From Nanobdellota archaeon (GTDB lineage: Archaea > Nanobdellota > Nanobdellia > Pacearchaeales > GW2011-AR1), in the NCBI GenBank assembly GCA_030647965.1, contig JAUSIT010000034.1, forward strand, positions 1 through 45,103: a stretch of 45,103 nucleotides of DNA, read 5' to 3'. The number at the start of each line of letters is the position of its first letter. Within the stretch, counting starts at the first letter, position 1. A model generated the notes under the pieces. That model did not search any database. It was not told the DNA's origin and saw nothing but the letters and a program-made list of their open reading frames with translations. The position numbers were made by a program, and so were the translations under genes. Shown here in pieces: positions 27,167 to 36,745 of this stretch.

Positions 27167-30034
27167 TCAAATCTTCAAACTCACAACTTTAGAAATATTA
27201 TCCTGCATACTTACACCATATAGTGTTGAAGCTTCTGTAATTAAAGAATCATTATGTGTAATAATTATATACTGCTGGCCAGAAACCATGTATTTCTTTA
27301 TTAAAGCAGCCAATATTTCAGAATTATTTTTATCTAATGCAGAATCAATTTCATCTAAAATATAAAAGCAATAAGGATTATACTCTTGTATTGCAAAAAT
27401 TAAAGAAATAGCAACTAATGTTTTTTCTCCCCCAGACAGACTAGTTATATCAAAATACTTTCCTTTCCCAACCTTGACAATTATATTTAAACCACCTTCA
27501 AATGGATTTTGTTTATTTTCCAAATCTAAAAATACCTCTCCTTTTCTGCTTAATTGTGAAAAGTTTCTTGTAAAAAATGCATTTATTGCTTCTAAAGTTT
27601 GCATAAACGCTTTTCTTTTTTTCTTGTCAATTTCAAGTATAATTCTATAAATCTCTTCTTTTTCTTTTTCAATTGTCTGAACTTTTTCTTGTATTTGCTC
27701 ACACTGCTGTTTTACTGTTTCATAAACTTCCAATGCCTTAAGATTAACACTCCCTATTTGGGCAAATTTTATCTGCCATTCTGAAAGTCTTTCTTTTAAT
27801 TGTTCAAAAGGCATATGCATTAATTCAAAACTTTCAAATTCCTTAAACTCATATTTAAATGAATCGAGTTTTGCTTCAACCTGTGCTTTCTGTATTTTTA
27901 ACAAATTATTTTTATCTTCATAATTTCTTATAGTATGTTGCAAACCAATAACTGCTGTTTCAATTGCTTTTTGCTTGTCCTGAAATGAATTTTTATCATT
28001 AAAATATTTCTGAAATTTTTCATATAATTCCTGTTCACTCTCTTCTTTTTTAAAAAGAACTTTTTTGCTTTCTGAAAGTTTTTCAACAATAATATTTAGC
28101 TCACCTTGAGATTCTTCAATATCTCTAACCAAGGATTTTATTTCAACTCCAAATCTATTTAATTCTCTTTGTTTTATTGCAACTTCAGTATCAACATCAA
28201 CATCTGAAAGAGAAATTTCCTGAATCTTAAGCCTTGTTTCATCATAATCTGCTTCAACATTTTTTAATTTATCAAATTCTTTTATTAAAGTAGATATTTT
28301 TAGAGTTATTTCACTAAGTTCAATTTTTATTTGTTCTTGGGTTGCAGATAATTTTTTAATTTGATTCTTTTTTTCTTCTGCATTTTTTAATTTCATAATG
28401 TCCATATCAAGGCTGTTTAATTTTGTTTCAAATTGAGATAAAGAATTTTTCAAAGAAGATATTTTTTCCTGTAATTCTAATCTTCTTTGGTCATTTTGCT
28501 TTTGTTTTTGGCTAAAACTCTCTATTTTTTTATTGGAATTAGATATAACTTCTTCAAGATGCTGTTGAGTAATCTTGCTTTTGCATAAAGGACAAATATC
28601 TAACTTAACAATATCTTGTTTTAATTTATCTTCTCTAGAGATATCCCTTAATAAAATCGCATTTTCTTTTTCCAATTCTAAATTTTCCTTTTCAGAGGAA
28701 TTAATCTGTTCTTTTATTTTTTCTATTGTTTGTTTAGTTTCTTGTTTTAAAGAAGTTGCTTTTTCAAAAGATTTAGCATAAACAATTTCATCGGACAAAG
28801 AAGAAATATTTGTTTCAATAATTTCAACTTCTCGTTTTAACTCAATCATAGATTTCTGTCTTTCAGATTTCCTATTTTCTAAAGTAGCTAATTCAGATTT
28901 AATAACATAAAATCTCCTCCTATTTTTTTCAAGCAAATCAAATCTTTCCTGATAATCTTTTGATTTTTCCTGTTGTTTTTTAATTTCAGGAGAAGAAACC
29001 TTTATTTCTGAAATTTCTTTTTCAAGAACCTTTATCCTTTCATCTAAATTCTGTTTTTTATTCTTATTTTCATCCAAACGCAATTCAAAATTTTCTTTTC
29101 TTGCAATAAATCCTGCAATCTGTGCTTTTAATTCTGAAATTTCTTTATGCAATGATTCTTGCTCATTATTTGTTGAAGATTGAACCAGCTTATTTATCTG
29201 GCTTATTTTTCTTTCCAATTCTGAAATTTCATCATTTTTTTCATGAATATGTTTTTTTATCTTTTCAATTTCATTATTTTGATTTCCAATAGAATTATTT
29301 ATATCTCCTATTTCTTTTTCTTTTTCTTTAATATCTTTATTTAACAAACTTGCCTTACATCTTTTTATTAAAGTTTCAAGTTTTTGATAATTTAATGCAT
29401 CTTGTCTTTCTTTTTCTAAATTTCTTAAATAACTAGATTTTTCTTTTAAAACAGCAGAAACTTCTTTTAACTTTTCATCTGTTTTTTCAATTTCATGCAG
29501 AGATTTTTCTTTTCTTGTTTCATAAATTGAAATTCCTGCAACCTCTTCTATGATTTTTCTTCTTTCTTCAGGATTTATCTTAATTAAAGAATTAATTTCT
29601 CCTTGAAGAATAATATTAAATCCATTTGGGTCTACTCCTGCCTGTGCTAAAAGTTCAAGCAATTCTTGTCTTGTTTTTGTTTCCTTATTTATCTTATAGA
29701 TAGATTGCCCATTTTTTCTTAAAATTCTTGTAATAATTACTTCATTAGATTCTACTCCAAAAACTCTATCAGAATTATCAAAAACTAATTCTACAACTGC
29801 TTCATTTGCAGCTTTATGAGCCTTATTACCAGAAAATAATAAATTAGCAGCTTTTGCAGCTCTAATAGATTTTATAGATAATCTTCCTAAAACAAAACAT
29901 AGTGCATCTGTAACATTGCTTTTACCACTTCCATTTGGTCCAACAACAACATTCATTGAATTTTCAAAAAGAATTTCAGTTTTATTTGCAAATGACTTAA
30001 AGCCATGCATCACCAACTTTTTTATATAAGGCAT
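27167..30034 (-). CDS. smc: SMC-family ATPase with central CPLC (zinc-hook-like) motif instead of a recognisable hinge
   Basis: KLVMHGFKSFANKTEI..VVGPNGSGKSNVTDALCFVLG..; C-terminal SLSGGEKTLVAISLIFAIQEYNPYCFYILDEIDSALD; CPLC at residues 481-484 of 955. Confidence 0.92.
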   Translation of the reverse strand: MPYIKKLVMHGFKSFANKTEILFENSMNVVVGPNGSGKSNVTDALCFVLGRLSIKSIRAAKAANLLFSGNKAHKAANEAVVELVFDNSDRVFGVESNEVIITRILRKNGQSIYKINKETKTRQELLELLAQAGVDPNGFNIILQGEINSLIKINPEERRKIIEEVAGISIYETRKEKSLHEIEKTDEKLKEVSAVLKEKSSYLRNLEKERQDALNYQKLETLIKRCKASLLNKDIKEKEKEIGDINNSIGNQNNEIEKIKKHIHEKNDEISELERKISQINKLVQSSTNNEQESLHKEISELKAQIAGFIARKENFELRLDENKNKKQNLDERIKVLEKEISEIKVSSPEIKKQQEKSKDYQERFDLLEKNRRRFYVIKSELATLENRKSERQKSMIELKREVEIIETNISSLSDEIVYAKSFEKATSLKQETKQTIEKIKEQINSSEKENLELEKENAILLRDISREDKLKQDIVKLDICPLCKSKITQQHLEEVISNSNKKIESFSQKQKQNDQRRLELQEKISSLKNSLSQFETKLNSLDMDIMKLKNAEEKKNQIKKLSATQEQIKIELSEITLKISTLIKEFDKLKNVEADYDETRLKIQEISLSDVDVDTEVAIKQRELNRFGVEIKSLVRDIEESQGELNIIVEKLSESKKVLFKKEESEQELYEKFQKYFNDKNSFQDKQKAIETAVIGLQHTIRNYEDKNNLLKIQKAQVEAKLDSFKYEFKEFESFELMHMPFEQLKERLSEWQIKFAQIGSVNLKALEVYETVKQQCEQIQEKVQTIEKEKEEIYRIILEIDKKKRKAFMQTLEAINAFFTRNFSQLSRKGEVFLDLENKQNPFEGGLNIIVKVGKGKYFDITSLSGGEKTLVAISLIFAIQEYNPYCFYILDEIDSALDKNNSEILAALIKKYMVSGQQYIIITHNDSLITEASTLYGVSMQDNISKVVSLKI

Positions 30035-30135
30035 AATTGAGATAAGAAACTAGGATTTTTAAAGGTTAAGGGGTTATTTCAAAGATTGTTTTGAATTACA
30101 ATTAATTTAATAAACAGAATTTAAAGAATAATTTA

Positions 30136-30423
30136 ATGAAAAATCTTAATCACCTTGTTAAAAAATTATTAGGGGGAAAAACTATAACCTTATTTTATAA
30201 CCGATACAATGATGGAAGTGAAGAAAATCCAGATATTACAATAGACCATTTATTCGCGGAAATTGAAACTTCTGAGACCTATAAAGATATTGTTATTAAA
30301 CTTTCAAAAGAAAATGATGAGACTATTTGGGATACTTATGAGGTATATCGTATCCCATACCTAACTAATTTTAAGATATTAAAAAGTATTTTAAAAGAAG
30401 CAACAAAACAAAGCCATAATTAA
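30136..30423 (+). CDS. Hypothetical protein
   Basis: 95 aa ORF. Confidence 0.45.
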   Translation: MKNLNHLVKKLLGGKTITLFYNRYNDGSEENPDITIDHLFAEIETSETYKDIVIKLSKENDETIWDTYEVYRIPYLTNFKILKSILKEATKQSHN

Positions 30424-30462
30424 TGCTTCCAAAATTTACTTAGGTAGAAGTTTTTAAGATTA

Positions 30463-30879
30463 TTAATCAAAATTTCTAATAAGATATTCTCTATTATATA
30501 AGTATTTTTCATGGGGGGTTAAAAATGTCTTGCTTTTATTATGAAATAATTCAATTCTTTTAAGTAATTCTTCCATAGTATAAGTTTTATTAATCTCTAA
30601 ACCATAGCCTCTTTCACATACACTATCTTCCAAATCATCGCCACATCCCTCATCTCGACGTTCACAAAAAGGATTTTTATGATTACAGATTGAATCAAAA
30701 CCTTTGACAATTTTTACTTCTTGTTCAGGATTTTCTAATAATTTTTCAATTAATTCTTTTAAAAATCCTACAAATTCTTTACCATAATTATCATATCTTA
30801 CACCAAAATCTTTAAAATTGGTAAGAAAATTATACCCTATGCAATCAACATGATGCGCCCTAAGCTCAATACTATCCAT
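30463..30879 (-). CDS. DUF1284-like Cys-rich protein
   Basis: LRAHHVDCIGY...VKGFDSICNHKNPFCERRDEGCGDDLEDSVCERGYGL. Confidence 0.65.
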   Translation of the reverse strand: MDSIELRAHHVDCIGYNFLTNFKDFGVRYDNYGKEFVGFLKELIEKLLENPEQEVKIVKGFDSICNHKNPFCERRDEGCGDDLEDSVCERGYGLEINKTYTMEELLKRIELFHNKSKTFLTPHEKYLYNREYLIRNFD

Positions 30880-30918
30880 TAAAATTAAGATAATTAATCA
30901 TTTATAAAAATATCTTAT

Positions 30919-31590
30919 TCAAAATTCTAATTTCTTCTGCTCTTGTTTTGCCTTAACCTTATCATAAGTATCCCAAGATTTTCTTATAATTCCTTTATCC
31001 CCGAATTTATCAATATTTTCTTCTAAAAACTTACAAGTAACAGGGTCTGAACAATAGCCAGAGCCAAATTCTATATTAAACTCCTTTTTTATTTTTTCAA
31101 TTTCACTATCTCGAGTAGTTTTTGCAATTATAGAAGCAGCAGAACAGCATATATGATTAACATCTGCTTTATGTTCAATAATAAACTCAACAATTTCTTT
31201 TCTCTCAACATGCAAGGCAAGATAATTTTTCCATGATTCAGTATTAGGAGAAGGGCAATCAACAATTACCTTAACTTTTTCACTCTGATCTTTAATTAAA
31301 ACATTTATAATTCTCGCAGCTTTTACTGCTTCTATCCTATTCAAATTAGTTCCTGCCTTGCCCCTTGAATCAATTTCATCAGGAAAGGCTAATTCAACAC
31401 AAGTTTTAAAATTTTTAAGAATTTTTTTTGCAATTTCTTCTCTTTTTAATGGAGTTAGTTTTTTTGAATCTTTTACCCCCCATCCAGCAAGTTTGGGTTC
31501 ATCTTTTTTTTCAATTAAAACTCCTGCTAAAACCATTGGGCCAATTACAGGCCCTCTTCCAGCATCATCAATCCCAATTAAAATATCCAT
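30919..31590 (-). CDS. rnhB: Ribonuclease HII
   Basis: IGIDDAGRGPVIGPMVLAGVLI, WGVKDSKKLTP, ADVNHICCSAASIIAKTTRD, GSGYCSDP. Confidence 0.95.
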   Translation of the reverse strand: MDILIGIDDAGRGPVIGPMVLAGVLIEKKDEPKLAGWGVKDSKKLTPLKREEIAKKILKNFKTCVELAFPDEIDSRGKAGTNLNRIEAVKAARIINVLIKDQSEKVKVIVDCPSPNTESWKNYLALHVERKEIVEFIIEHKADVNHICCSAASIIAKTTRDSEIEKIKKEFNIEFGSGYCSDPVTCKFLEENIDKFGDKGIIRKSWDTYDKVKAKQEQKKLEF

Positions 31591-31643
31591 TTAGCTAATA
31601 AATGAGAAAGCTTTATAAGCATTTTTGAGTAGTTAAATAATAT

Positions 31644-31719
31644 AGCGGGATGGAGCAGACTGGTTAGCTCGCGAGGCCCATAACCTCGAGGTCGTGTGGT
31701 TCAAATCCCACTCCCGCTA
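31644..31719 (+). tRNA. tRNA-Met(CAU), initiator-like (A1:U72)
   Basis: AGCGGGA...TCCCGCTA; anticodon arm CGAGG CCCATAA CCTCG; T arm GTGGTTCAAATCCCAC. Confidence 0.9.
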
Positions 31720-31729
31720 TTAACTTAAG

Positions 31730-32368
31730 ATGGAAAACACTCAACAACCAAAACAAAAAGAGAAAGTAAGAGAAAAAGTAAAAAGGGCAAGAGAAAATGT
31801 AAAAAGAGTAAGTAAAGAAGTCACTCAAGGAGTTAAAAAAGAAATAAAAGAAGATTTTTTTAATGTACCAAATACATTAACACTATCAAGATTATTTTTT
31901 GCATTTATAGCAGTATACTTATTATTTTCAGGCTATTCTAGAATTTTAGTTGCAGTTATATTTTCAATTGCTGCAATAACAGATTTTTTTGATGGATACT
32001 TGGCAAGAAAATTAAAACAAACAACGTCTATAGGTGCAAGACTTGATCAAGTAATAGATAGAATTTTTACAGCAATAGTTGTTTTTGCTTTGCTTTTCTA
32101 TTTTATAAAATTTAATATGAATGGGATAATGTTACTAGCACTAGTCTCTTCAAGAGAAATTATAGGATTACCTGGTTTTATAATAAGAATAATAAAAAAT
32201 AAAGATGCTTACAAAGTAAAATATGTAGGAAAAATAACTACTTTAGTTCAATCATTTGCCCTTGCATTTATAATTGCAGGATTTAGTTTTAGTGTTTATT
32301 TTGCAATTGCAACTTGCATTGTTGGAATTTTATCAGGATTTGATTATCTAAAAGATTCACTAAACTAA
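31730..32368 (+). CDS. CDP-alcohol phosphatidyltransferase
   Basis: DFFDGYLARKLKQTTSIGARLDQVIDRI signature, multi-TM. Confidence 0.92.
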   Translation: MENTQQPKQKEKVREKVKRARENVKRVSKEVTQGVKKEIKEDFFNVPNTLTLSRLFFAFIAVYLLFSGYSRILVAVIFSIAAITDFFDGYLARKLKQTTSIGARLDQVIDRIFTAIVVFALLFYFIKFNMNGIMLLALVSSREIIGLPGFIIRIIKNKDAYKVKYVGKITTLVQSFALAFIIAGFSFSVYFAIATCIVGILSGFDYLKDSLN

Positions 32369-32391
32369 AAAGAATAATAAAAAAGGTAAAA

Positions 32392-32625
32392 ATGTCAGGA
32401 CCCGGACCAGGAAAAATTAAGTTAGGAAAAGCAGATGTTTATTTACACATAAAAGGAAAATCAGGAGCAACAGTAACTCATTTAGACATTGAATTAAACA
32501 AATTAAATAAAATAATAAAATCAGGTGAAAGCACTTATGTTGGTGGAAAAAATGGCGGAATTTTTATAGGCTTAAAAAAAGAAATGATAAAAAAAGCTGA
32601 AAAAAGTTTTTCTAAGAAAAAATAA
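32392..32625 (+). CDS. Small conserved-looking hypothetical protein
   Basis: 77 aa; MSGPGPGKIKLGKADVYLHIKG. Confidence 0.5.
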   Translation: MSGPGPGKIKLGKADVYLHIKGKSGATVTHLDIELNKLNKIIKSGESTYVGGKNGGIFIGLKKEMIKKAEKSFSKKK

Positions 32626-32706
32626 GATTTATTCAAACATCCTACTTTTAGTTCTTGGAGGAATATTGCCTGTTCTTGGTGTTTATTGATTAAATATTCC
32701 TTTAAT

Positions 32707-33213
32707 TTATTCTTCAATTATTTCTTTTGTTTGGGATAATATTTTTTGAGACAATTCCAAAAGCTCTTTGTATAAATTCTCGTTAAGGGAAAGTTTTGTT
32801 CCATATTGATATTCTTCTCTTATTTCAGTGCTTGTTGATGTTTCTTTTTGAATCTCAAGTGAAGAAATTTTATCTAATAATTTTTTATCTAAACTTATTT
32901 TCTTGTCTTCAATCAAACTTTCTATTAATGCAAATGTGCATTCTTGATTTCCAGATTCATATCCAAATTTAGCTGCAATTGCAAGAAGACATTGATACAT
33001 AGAATAGAAAAATGCACTTGCAGACCAGTCAGAATAGCCAATTTTTGAAAAGTCTATTCCTCCTTTTAAGTTATGTTCTGCTTTTTTAATATGTTCTAAA
33101 GCTTGATTTCTGTCTGGCTTTACTATCACAAGACCTCTAGGTTTTTCATTATTTTTCAGTTCTTTTTCTGCTTTTTGCAAGCACCAACTTAATTTATTTT
33201 TTGCAGGGCTCAT
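32707..33213 (-). CDS. HEPN-domain protein (second MNT/HEPN pair)
   Basis: ALEHIKKAEHNLKGGIDFSKIGYSDWSASAFFYSMYQCLLAIAAKFG; overlaps upstream MNT. Confidence 0.75.
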   Translation of the reverse strand: MSPAKNKLSWCLQKAEKELKNNEKPRGLVIVKPDRNQALEHIKKAEHNLKGGIDFSKIGYSDWSASAFFYSMYQCLLAIAAKFGYESGNQECTFALIESLIEDKKISLDKKLLDKISSLEIQKETSTSTEIREEYQYGTKLSLNENLYKELLELSQKILSQTKEIIEE

Positions 33214-33791
33214 TGTAAAACTCCTAAAATATTTTCTTCACCAGAAATAATTATTCCTTTCACAGCATTTAATACAACTTTATTTCTTTCATCTATATGT
33301 TTTTTTAAATCGTCCATTGTTTGATATATTGGATGAATTTTTTTATCATTAAGTAAATTTATGCTTTCAATTTCTTTTTTAACTTTTTCAAAATTTTTCT
33401 TATTTACTATAATTAAAGTATCTATGTCTCCTGCATCTTTCTCTTTTTTTAATACTGAACCAAACAAGATAATTGTATCTGCAATTTTCATTTTTTCAAG
33501 TTCTCTAATCCATCTTTTTACATAAGGAGAAGACTCTTCTACTTCTTTTTTTAAAAGGAATTTAATATATTGCTTGGCATAGTCATTTTTAAAATTAATT
33601 TTGTAAATATTTGCTCTTCCAATTTTTCTAGATAAAAGTATACCTTCTTTTTCTAGATTCTTTGCTATCTTCAGAGCTCCCATAGAGCTAATCCCAATAA
33701 GTGGGGATATATTATTTGCATTATATTCTATTTCAGGACTTTTCAAAATAGTCAGAATAAAAAGCATTTTATTATCTTTTTTGTTTTTCAT
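33210..33791 (-). CDS. HTH plus MNT nucleotidyltransferase-like protein
   Basis: IILFGSVLKKEKDAGDIDTLIIV. Confidence 0.8.
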   Translation of the reverse strand: MKNKKDNKMLFILTILKSPEIEYNANNISPLIGISSMGALKIAKNLEKEGILLSRKIGRANIYKINFKNDYAKQYIKFLLKKEVEESSPYVKRWIRELEKMKIADTIILFGSVLKKEKDAGDIDTLIIVNKKNFEKVKKEIESINLLNDKKIHPIYQTMDDLKKHIDERNKVVLNAVKGIIISGEENILGVLQ

Positions 33792-33912
33792 GTTCCTAAT
33801 GTAAACTTATAGTTTATATAACTAAACTTATAGTTTATATATGTTTCTGTTAAGTAATTCACACAAAAATATTATGGACTATAAATGTTCTTCAAAAGAT
33901 TCAGATATGCTG

Positions 33913-34300
33913 GCCATGATTCGAACCTTTCGAATCTTAGAATATAAATGAGGGGAAGAGCACACAACAATTTTCTTTGAAAATTCTTGGTGACTTCGGT
34001 TCTTGCGAATTGCAGTGCACACAACAATTTTTTCTCAAAAATTCTTGGTGGCTCCAATTCTTGCGAATTGAAGCATTCGAACCTTTCGAATCTTAGAATA
34101 TAAATGAGGGGAAGAGCTCATGACAATTTCTTCGAAATTCTCAGATCCTCCAATTCTTACGAATTGAAGTGATTCGAACCTTTCAAATCTTAGAATATAA
34201 ATGAGGGGAAGAGCACACAACAATTTTCTTTGAAAATTCTTGGTGACTCCAATTCTTACGAATTGAAGTGATTCGAACCTTTCAAATCTTAGAATATAAA
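33913..34300 (-). repeat. Tandem ~96-157 bp units carrying the tRNA-Leu 3' end plus hairpins
   Basis: CTCTTCCCCTCATTTATATTCTAAGATTYGAAAGGTTCGAAT repeated; GAGGGGAAGAG starts at 33950, 34107, 34203 and 34302 (tRNA). Confidence 0.88.
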
Positions 34301-34495
34301 TGAGGGGAAGAGGATTCGAACCCCTGTAAGCACTAAGCTACAGGATTTCTTATGTCTCCTCGAAAGGAGGTTGATTGTCACAAAAAATTTGCTTTTATAT
34401 TCTTTTCGTTCTATTCTAAAAGCGAATTTTTTGAAGGAACCTTGGTTCCTTACATAACTTAAGTCCTGCCCGTTTGGCCACTCCGGCACCCCCTC
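34301..34495 (-). tRNA. tRNA-Leu(UAA), type II, with ~110-nt structured intron
   Basis: GAGGGGG..(T)CCCCTC; CAGGA CTTAAG-[intron]-TCCTG; long variable arm; T arm AGGGGTTCGAATCCTCT. Confidence 0.87.
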
Positions 34496-34521
34496 AGATA
34501 AATATGTTAAAAAAAGCTAAT

Positions 34522-36084
34522 TTAAAAAGATTTGTTTAAAAAATTTTCAAGGTATTTTAGCCGATTACAAGCATCAATATAAGCTTCTATAGCACTTTTG
34601 ACAGAATCTGTATTTTCACTTCGTCCAATTACTTTCCACCCATTTTTCTGTAATTTTAATTGAGTAAAGCCCATTGCATCAGAACCCTTGCCTTTAGAAA
34701 CTACTTTAAAATCAATAAGCTCATAATTATTTTGAACAAGACTTTTAATAGCATTTATTGCAGCATCAACCTGCCCGTTTCCTTCTGCATAACTTGTTTT
34801 TATTTCATTATCTATTTTAAGTTCAATTGTAACTTTCAAAATTTCATTAATAACTGGATGATAAGAAATTAATTTATAGTGTTTTGGAATTTCCTCGCCA
34901 TTATTTATTGCCCTTACAATATCTGCATCATCAATTTCTTTTAATTTATCTGCAATAGAAAAAAAAGTCTTTGCAGCTTTTTCAAAGTCATCATCATTTA
35001 ATTTAATCCCCAAGGATTCATATTTTGCTTTTAATGCTCTTCGTCCAGAACGAGGTCCAAAAGTAATAATGCTTTCAACACCAAAATCCACAGGATCCAT
35101 TATTTCATAAGTTTTTGAATCTTTTATAATTCCTGACTGATGTATTCCTGCTTCATGAGCAAATGCATTTTTTCCAACAACAGATTTATTTGGAGAAGGC
35201 TCAATTCCAGTATATTTACTTACTAATCTACTGGTTTCTCCAATTAATTTAGTATTTATATTTGTCTCTGCAATTTTTCTAGTTTTTAAAATTGCAATAA
35301 CTTCTTCTAAAGAAGTATTACCTGCTCTTTCTCCAATTCCATTTATTGTAACTTCAATTTGTCTTGCACCTGCCCTTATTTCTTCAATTGTTGTTGCACT
35401 AGCCATTCCAAAATCATTATGATTATGAACAGAAAAAATTGCATTAAATCCTTTTTCCCTTATTTTCTTAATTACATAACTAACTTTTTCATAAGCTTCA
35501 TTAGGCAAAAGCCAGCCAACAGTATCTGGCAAATTAATTGTTGTTGCTCCTGCTTTAATTACTTCACAAACAATATCAACAATATAATCACTATCACTTC
35601 TTCCAAAATCCTCACATGAAAATTCAATATCATTTGTATAATGTTTTGCTTTTTTTATTGAATTTACTGCCTGTTCAATAACCCAATTTCTATCTTTTCC
35701 AAATTTTCCCTGAATATGAATATCACTTGTTCCAATAAAAAGATGAATTCTTTTTTTATATGCAGGCTCTAAAGACTTTCCAGCAGCTTCAATATCAGAA
35801 TCAATTGTTCTAGCCAAAGAACAAATAATCGGTCCATCTTTAGTTCCAACTTTTTCTGCAATTGTTTTAATTGCTTCAAAATCTCCAGGAGACGATGCTG
35901 CAAATCCTGCTTCAATAATATCAACACCCAATTTAGCAAGTTGTTTTGCAATTTCTAATTTCTCTTCAGGAAACATATGAAAGCCAGATGCCTGCTCTCC
36001 ATCTCGCAAGGTAGTATCAAATACAATTATCTTTTCTTTTCCTTCTAGTTCATTATTATCAAAAGCAGTATTATCATTTATCAT
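34522..36084 (-). CDS. leuA: 2-isopropylmalate synthase/homocitrate synthase family protein
   Basis: FDTTLRDGEQASGFHMFPEEKLEIAKQLAKLGVDIIEAGFAASSPGDFEA, HNHNDFGMA, NGIGERAGNTSLEEVI, LeuA-dimer-like C-terminus. Confidence 0.88.
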   Translation of the reverse strand: MINDNTAFDNNELEGKEKIIVFDTTLRDGEQASGFHMFPEEKLEIAKQLAKLGVDIIEAGFAASSPGDFEAIKTIAEKVGTKDGPIICSLARTIDSDIEAAGKSLEPAYKKRIHLFIGTSDIHIQGKFGKDRNWVIEQAVNSIKKAKHYTNDIEFSCEDFGRSDSDYIVDIVCEVIKAGATTINLPDTVGWLLPNEAYEKVSYVIKKIREKGFNAIFSVHNHNDFGMASATTIEEIRAGARQIEVTINGIGERAGNTSLEEVIAILKTRKIAETNINTKLIGETSRLVSKYTGIEPSPNKSVVGKNAFAHEAGIHQSGIIKDSKTYEIMDPVDFGVESIITFGPRSGRRALKAKYESLGIKLNDDDFEKAAKTFFSIADKLKEIDDADIVRAINNGEEIPKHYKLISYHPVINEILKVTIELKIDNEIKTSYAEGNGQVDAAINAIKSLVQNNYELIDFKVVSKGKGSDAMGFTQLKLQKNGWKVIGRSENTDSVKSAIEAYIDACNRLKYLENFLNKSF

Positions 36085-36240
36085 ATTATGTAAAATTCTT
36101 GGATTAGTTTAAAAAACTAATCACAAGTCTAAGAGAAGCAGTCCTAAAAGAGTATTTAATTTTAAATTATTAATTGTCATAAAATAAGAATACTTATCGG
36201 ATTTTTAAAGGTTTTGAATTTATTTTAATCAAGATTTACT

Positions 36241-36423
36241 AATTATTGTACTTCAAAAGATTTTGCTCTTCTATCTTGCGTACCCATTGCAAGAGCGAAA
36301 TCTTTTCGTTAAGATATTAAGTCGCCTATCGGCTCCTAACGATTTATTAACAAATAATAATTGTCGCCAGACAATTCCATTAATTTTTGCTAAAAGCAAA
36401 CTATCGCAACGCAGTTGCATACT
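36241..36423 (-). repeat. Family A repeat, copy A5, with insert 36255-36306 in a different position
   Basis: Minus strand GCAACTGCGTTGC..TTTGCTTTTAGCAAA..GGAATTGTC-TGGC-GACAATT..GGAGCCGATAGGCGACTTAATATCTTAACG-[insert]-GAAGTACAATAATTAG. Confidence 0.85.
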
Positions 36424-36436
36424 AAGTTTTATAAAA

Positions 36437-36619
36437 TTACTTCCCCGTCTTTTTCTCAACTTCTTCTTTTAATTTATCCCTGAATTTCTTCTGACACAAA
36501 GAGCAAACATAAACTTTTTCATTTTTATCCTTATTTTTTATCTTTATAATAGTCCCAGTAGTTTTATCTAAAAAAGTTTCAGATATTTCATCATTGCATA
36601 AACAACATTTTTCCGTCAT
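36437..36619 (-). CDS. Small four-Cys zinc-finger-like protein
   Basis: CCLCNDEI...VYVCSLCQKKF. Confidence 0.5.
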   Translation of the reverse strand: MTEKCCLCNDEISETFLDKTTGTIIKIKNKDKNEKVYVCSLCQKKFRDKLKEEVEKKTGK

Positions 36620-36745
36620 AAAATAACTAAAATAACCCTATTTTAATACTTTTCTTTATATGTTTTTACAACTAAATATTTAAAAACCTAAAAATTAATT
36701 AAATTTTAGTTTAAAAAAATTTAAAAAAAGAAGGTAAAATAAAAA

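Noticed and set aside
33872-34489. Minus-strand ORFs of 60-66 aa (MEPPRIFEKK.., MLCALPLIYIL.., MPEWPNGQDL..)
   Set aside because: They lie in the tRNA-Leu gene and its repeat array; the similar peptides simply reflect the repeated DNA.
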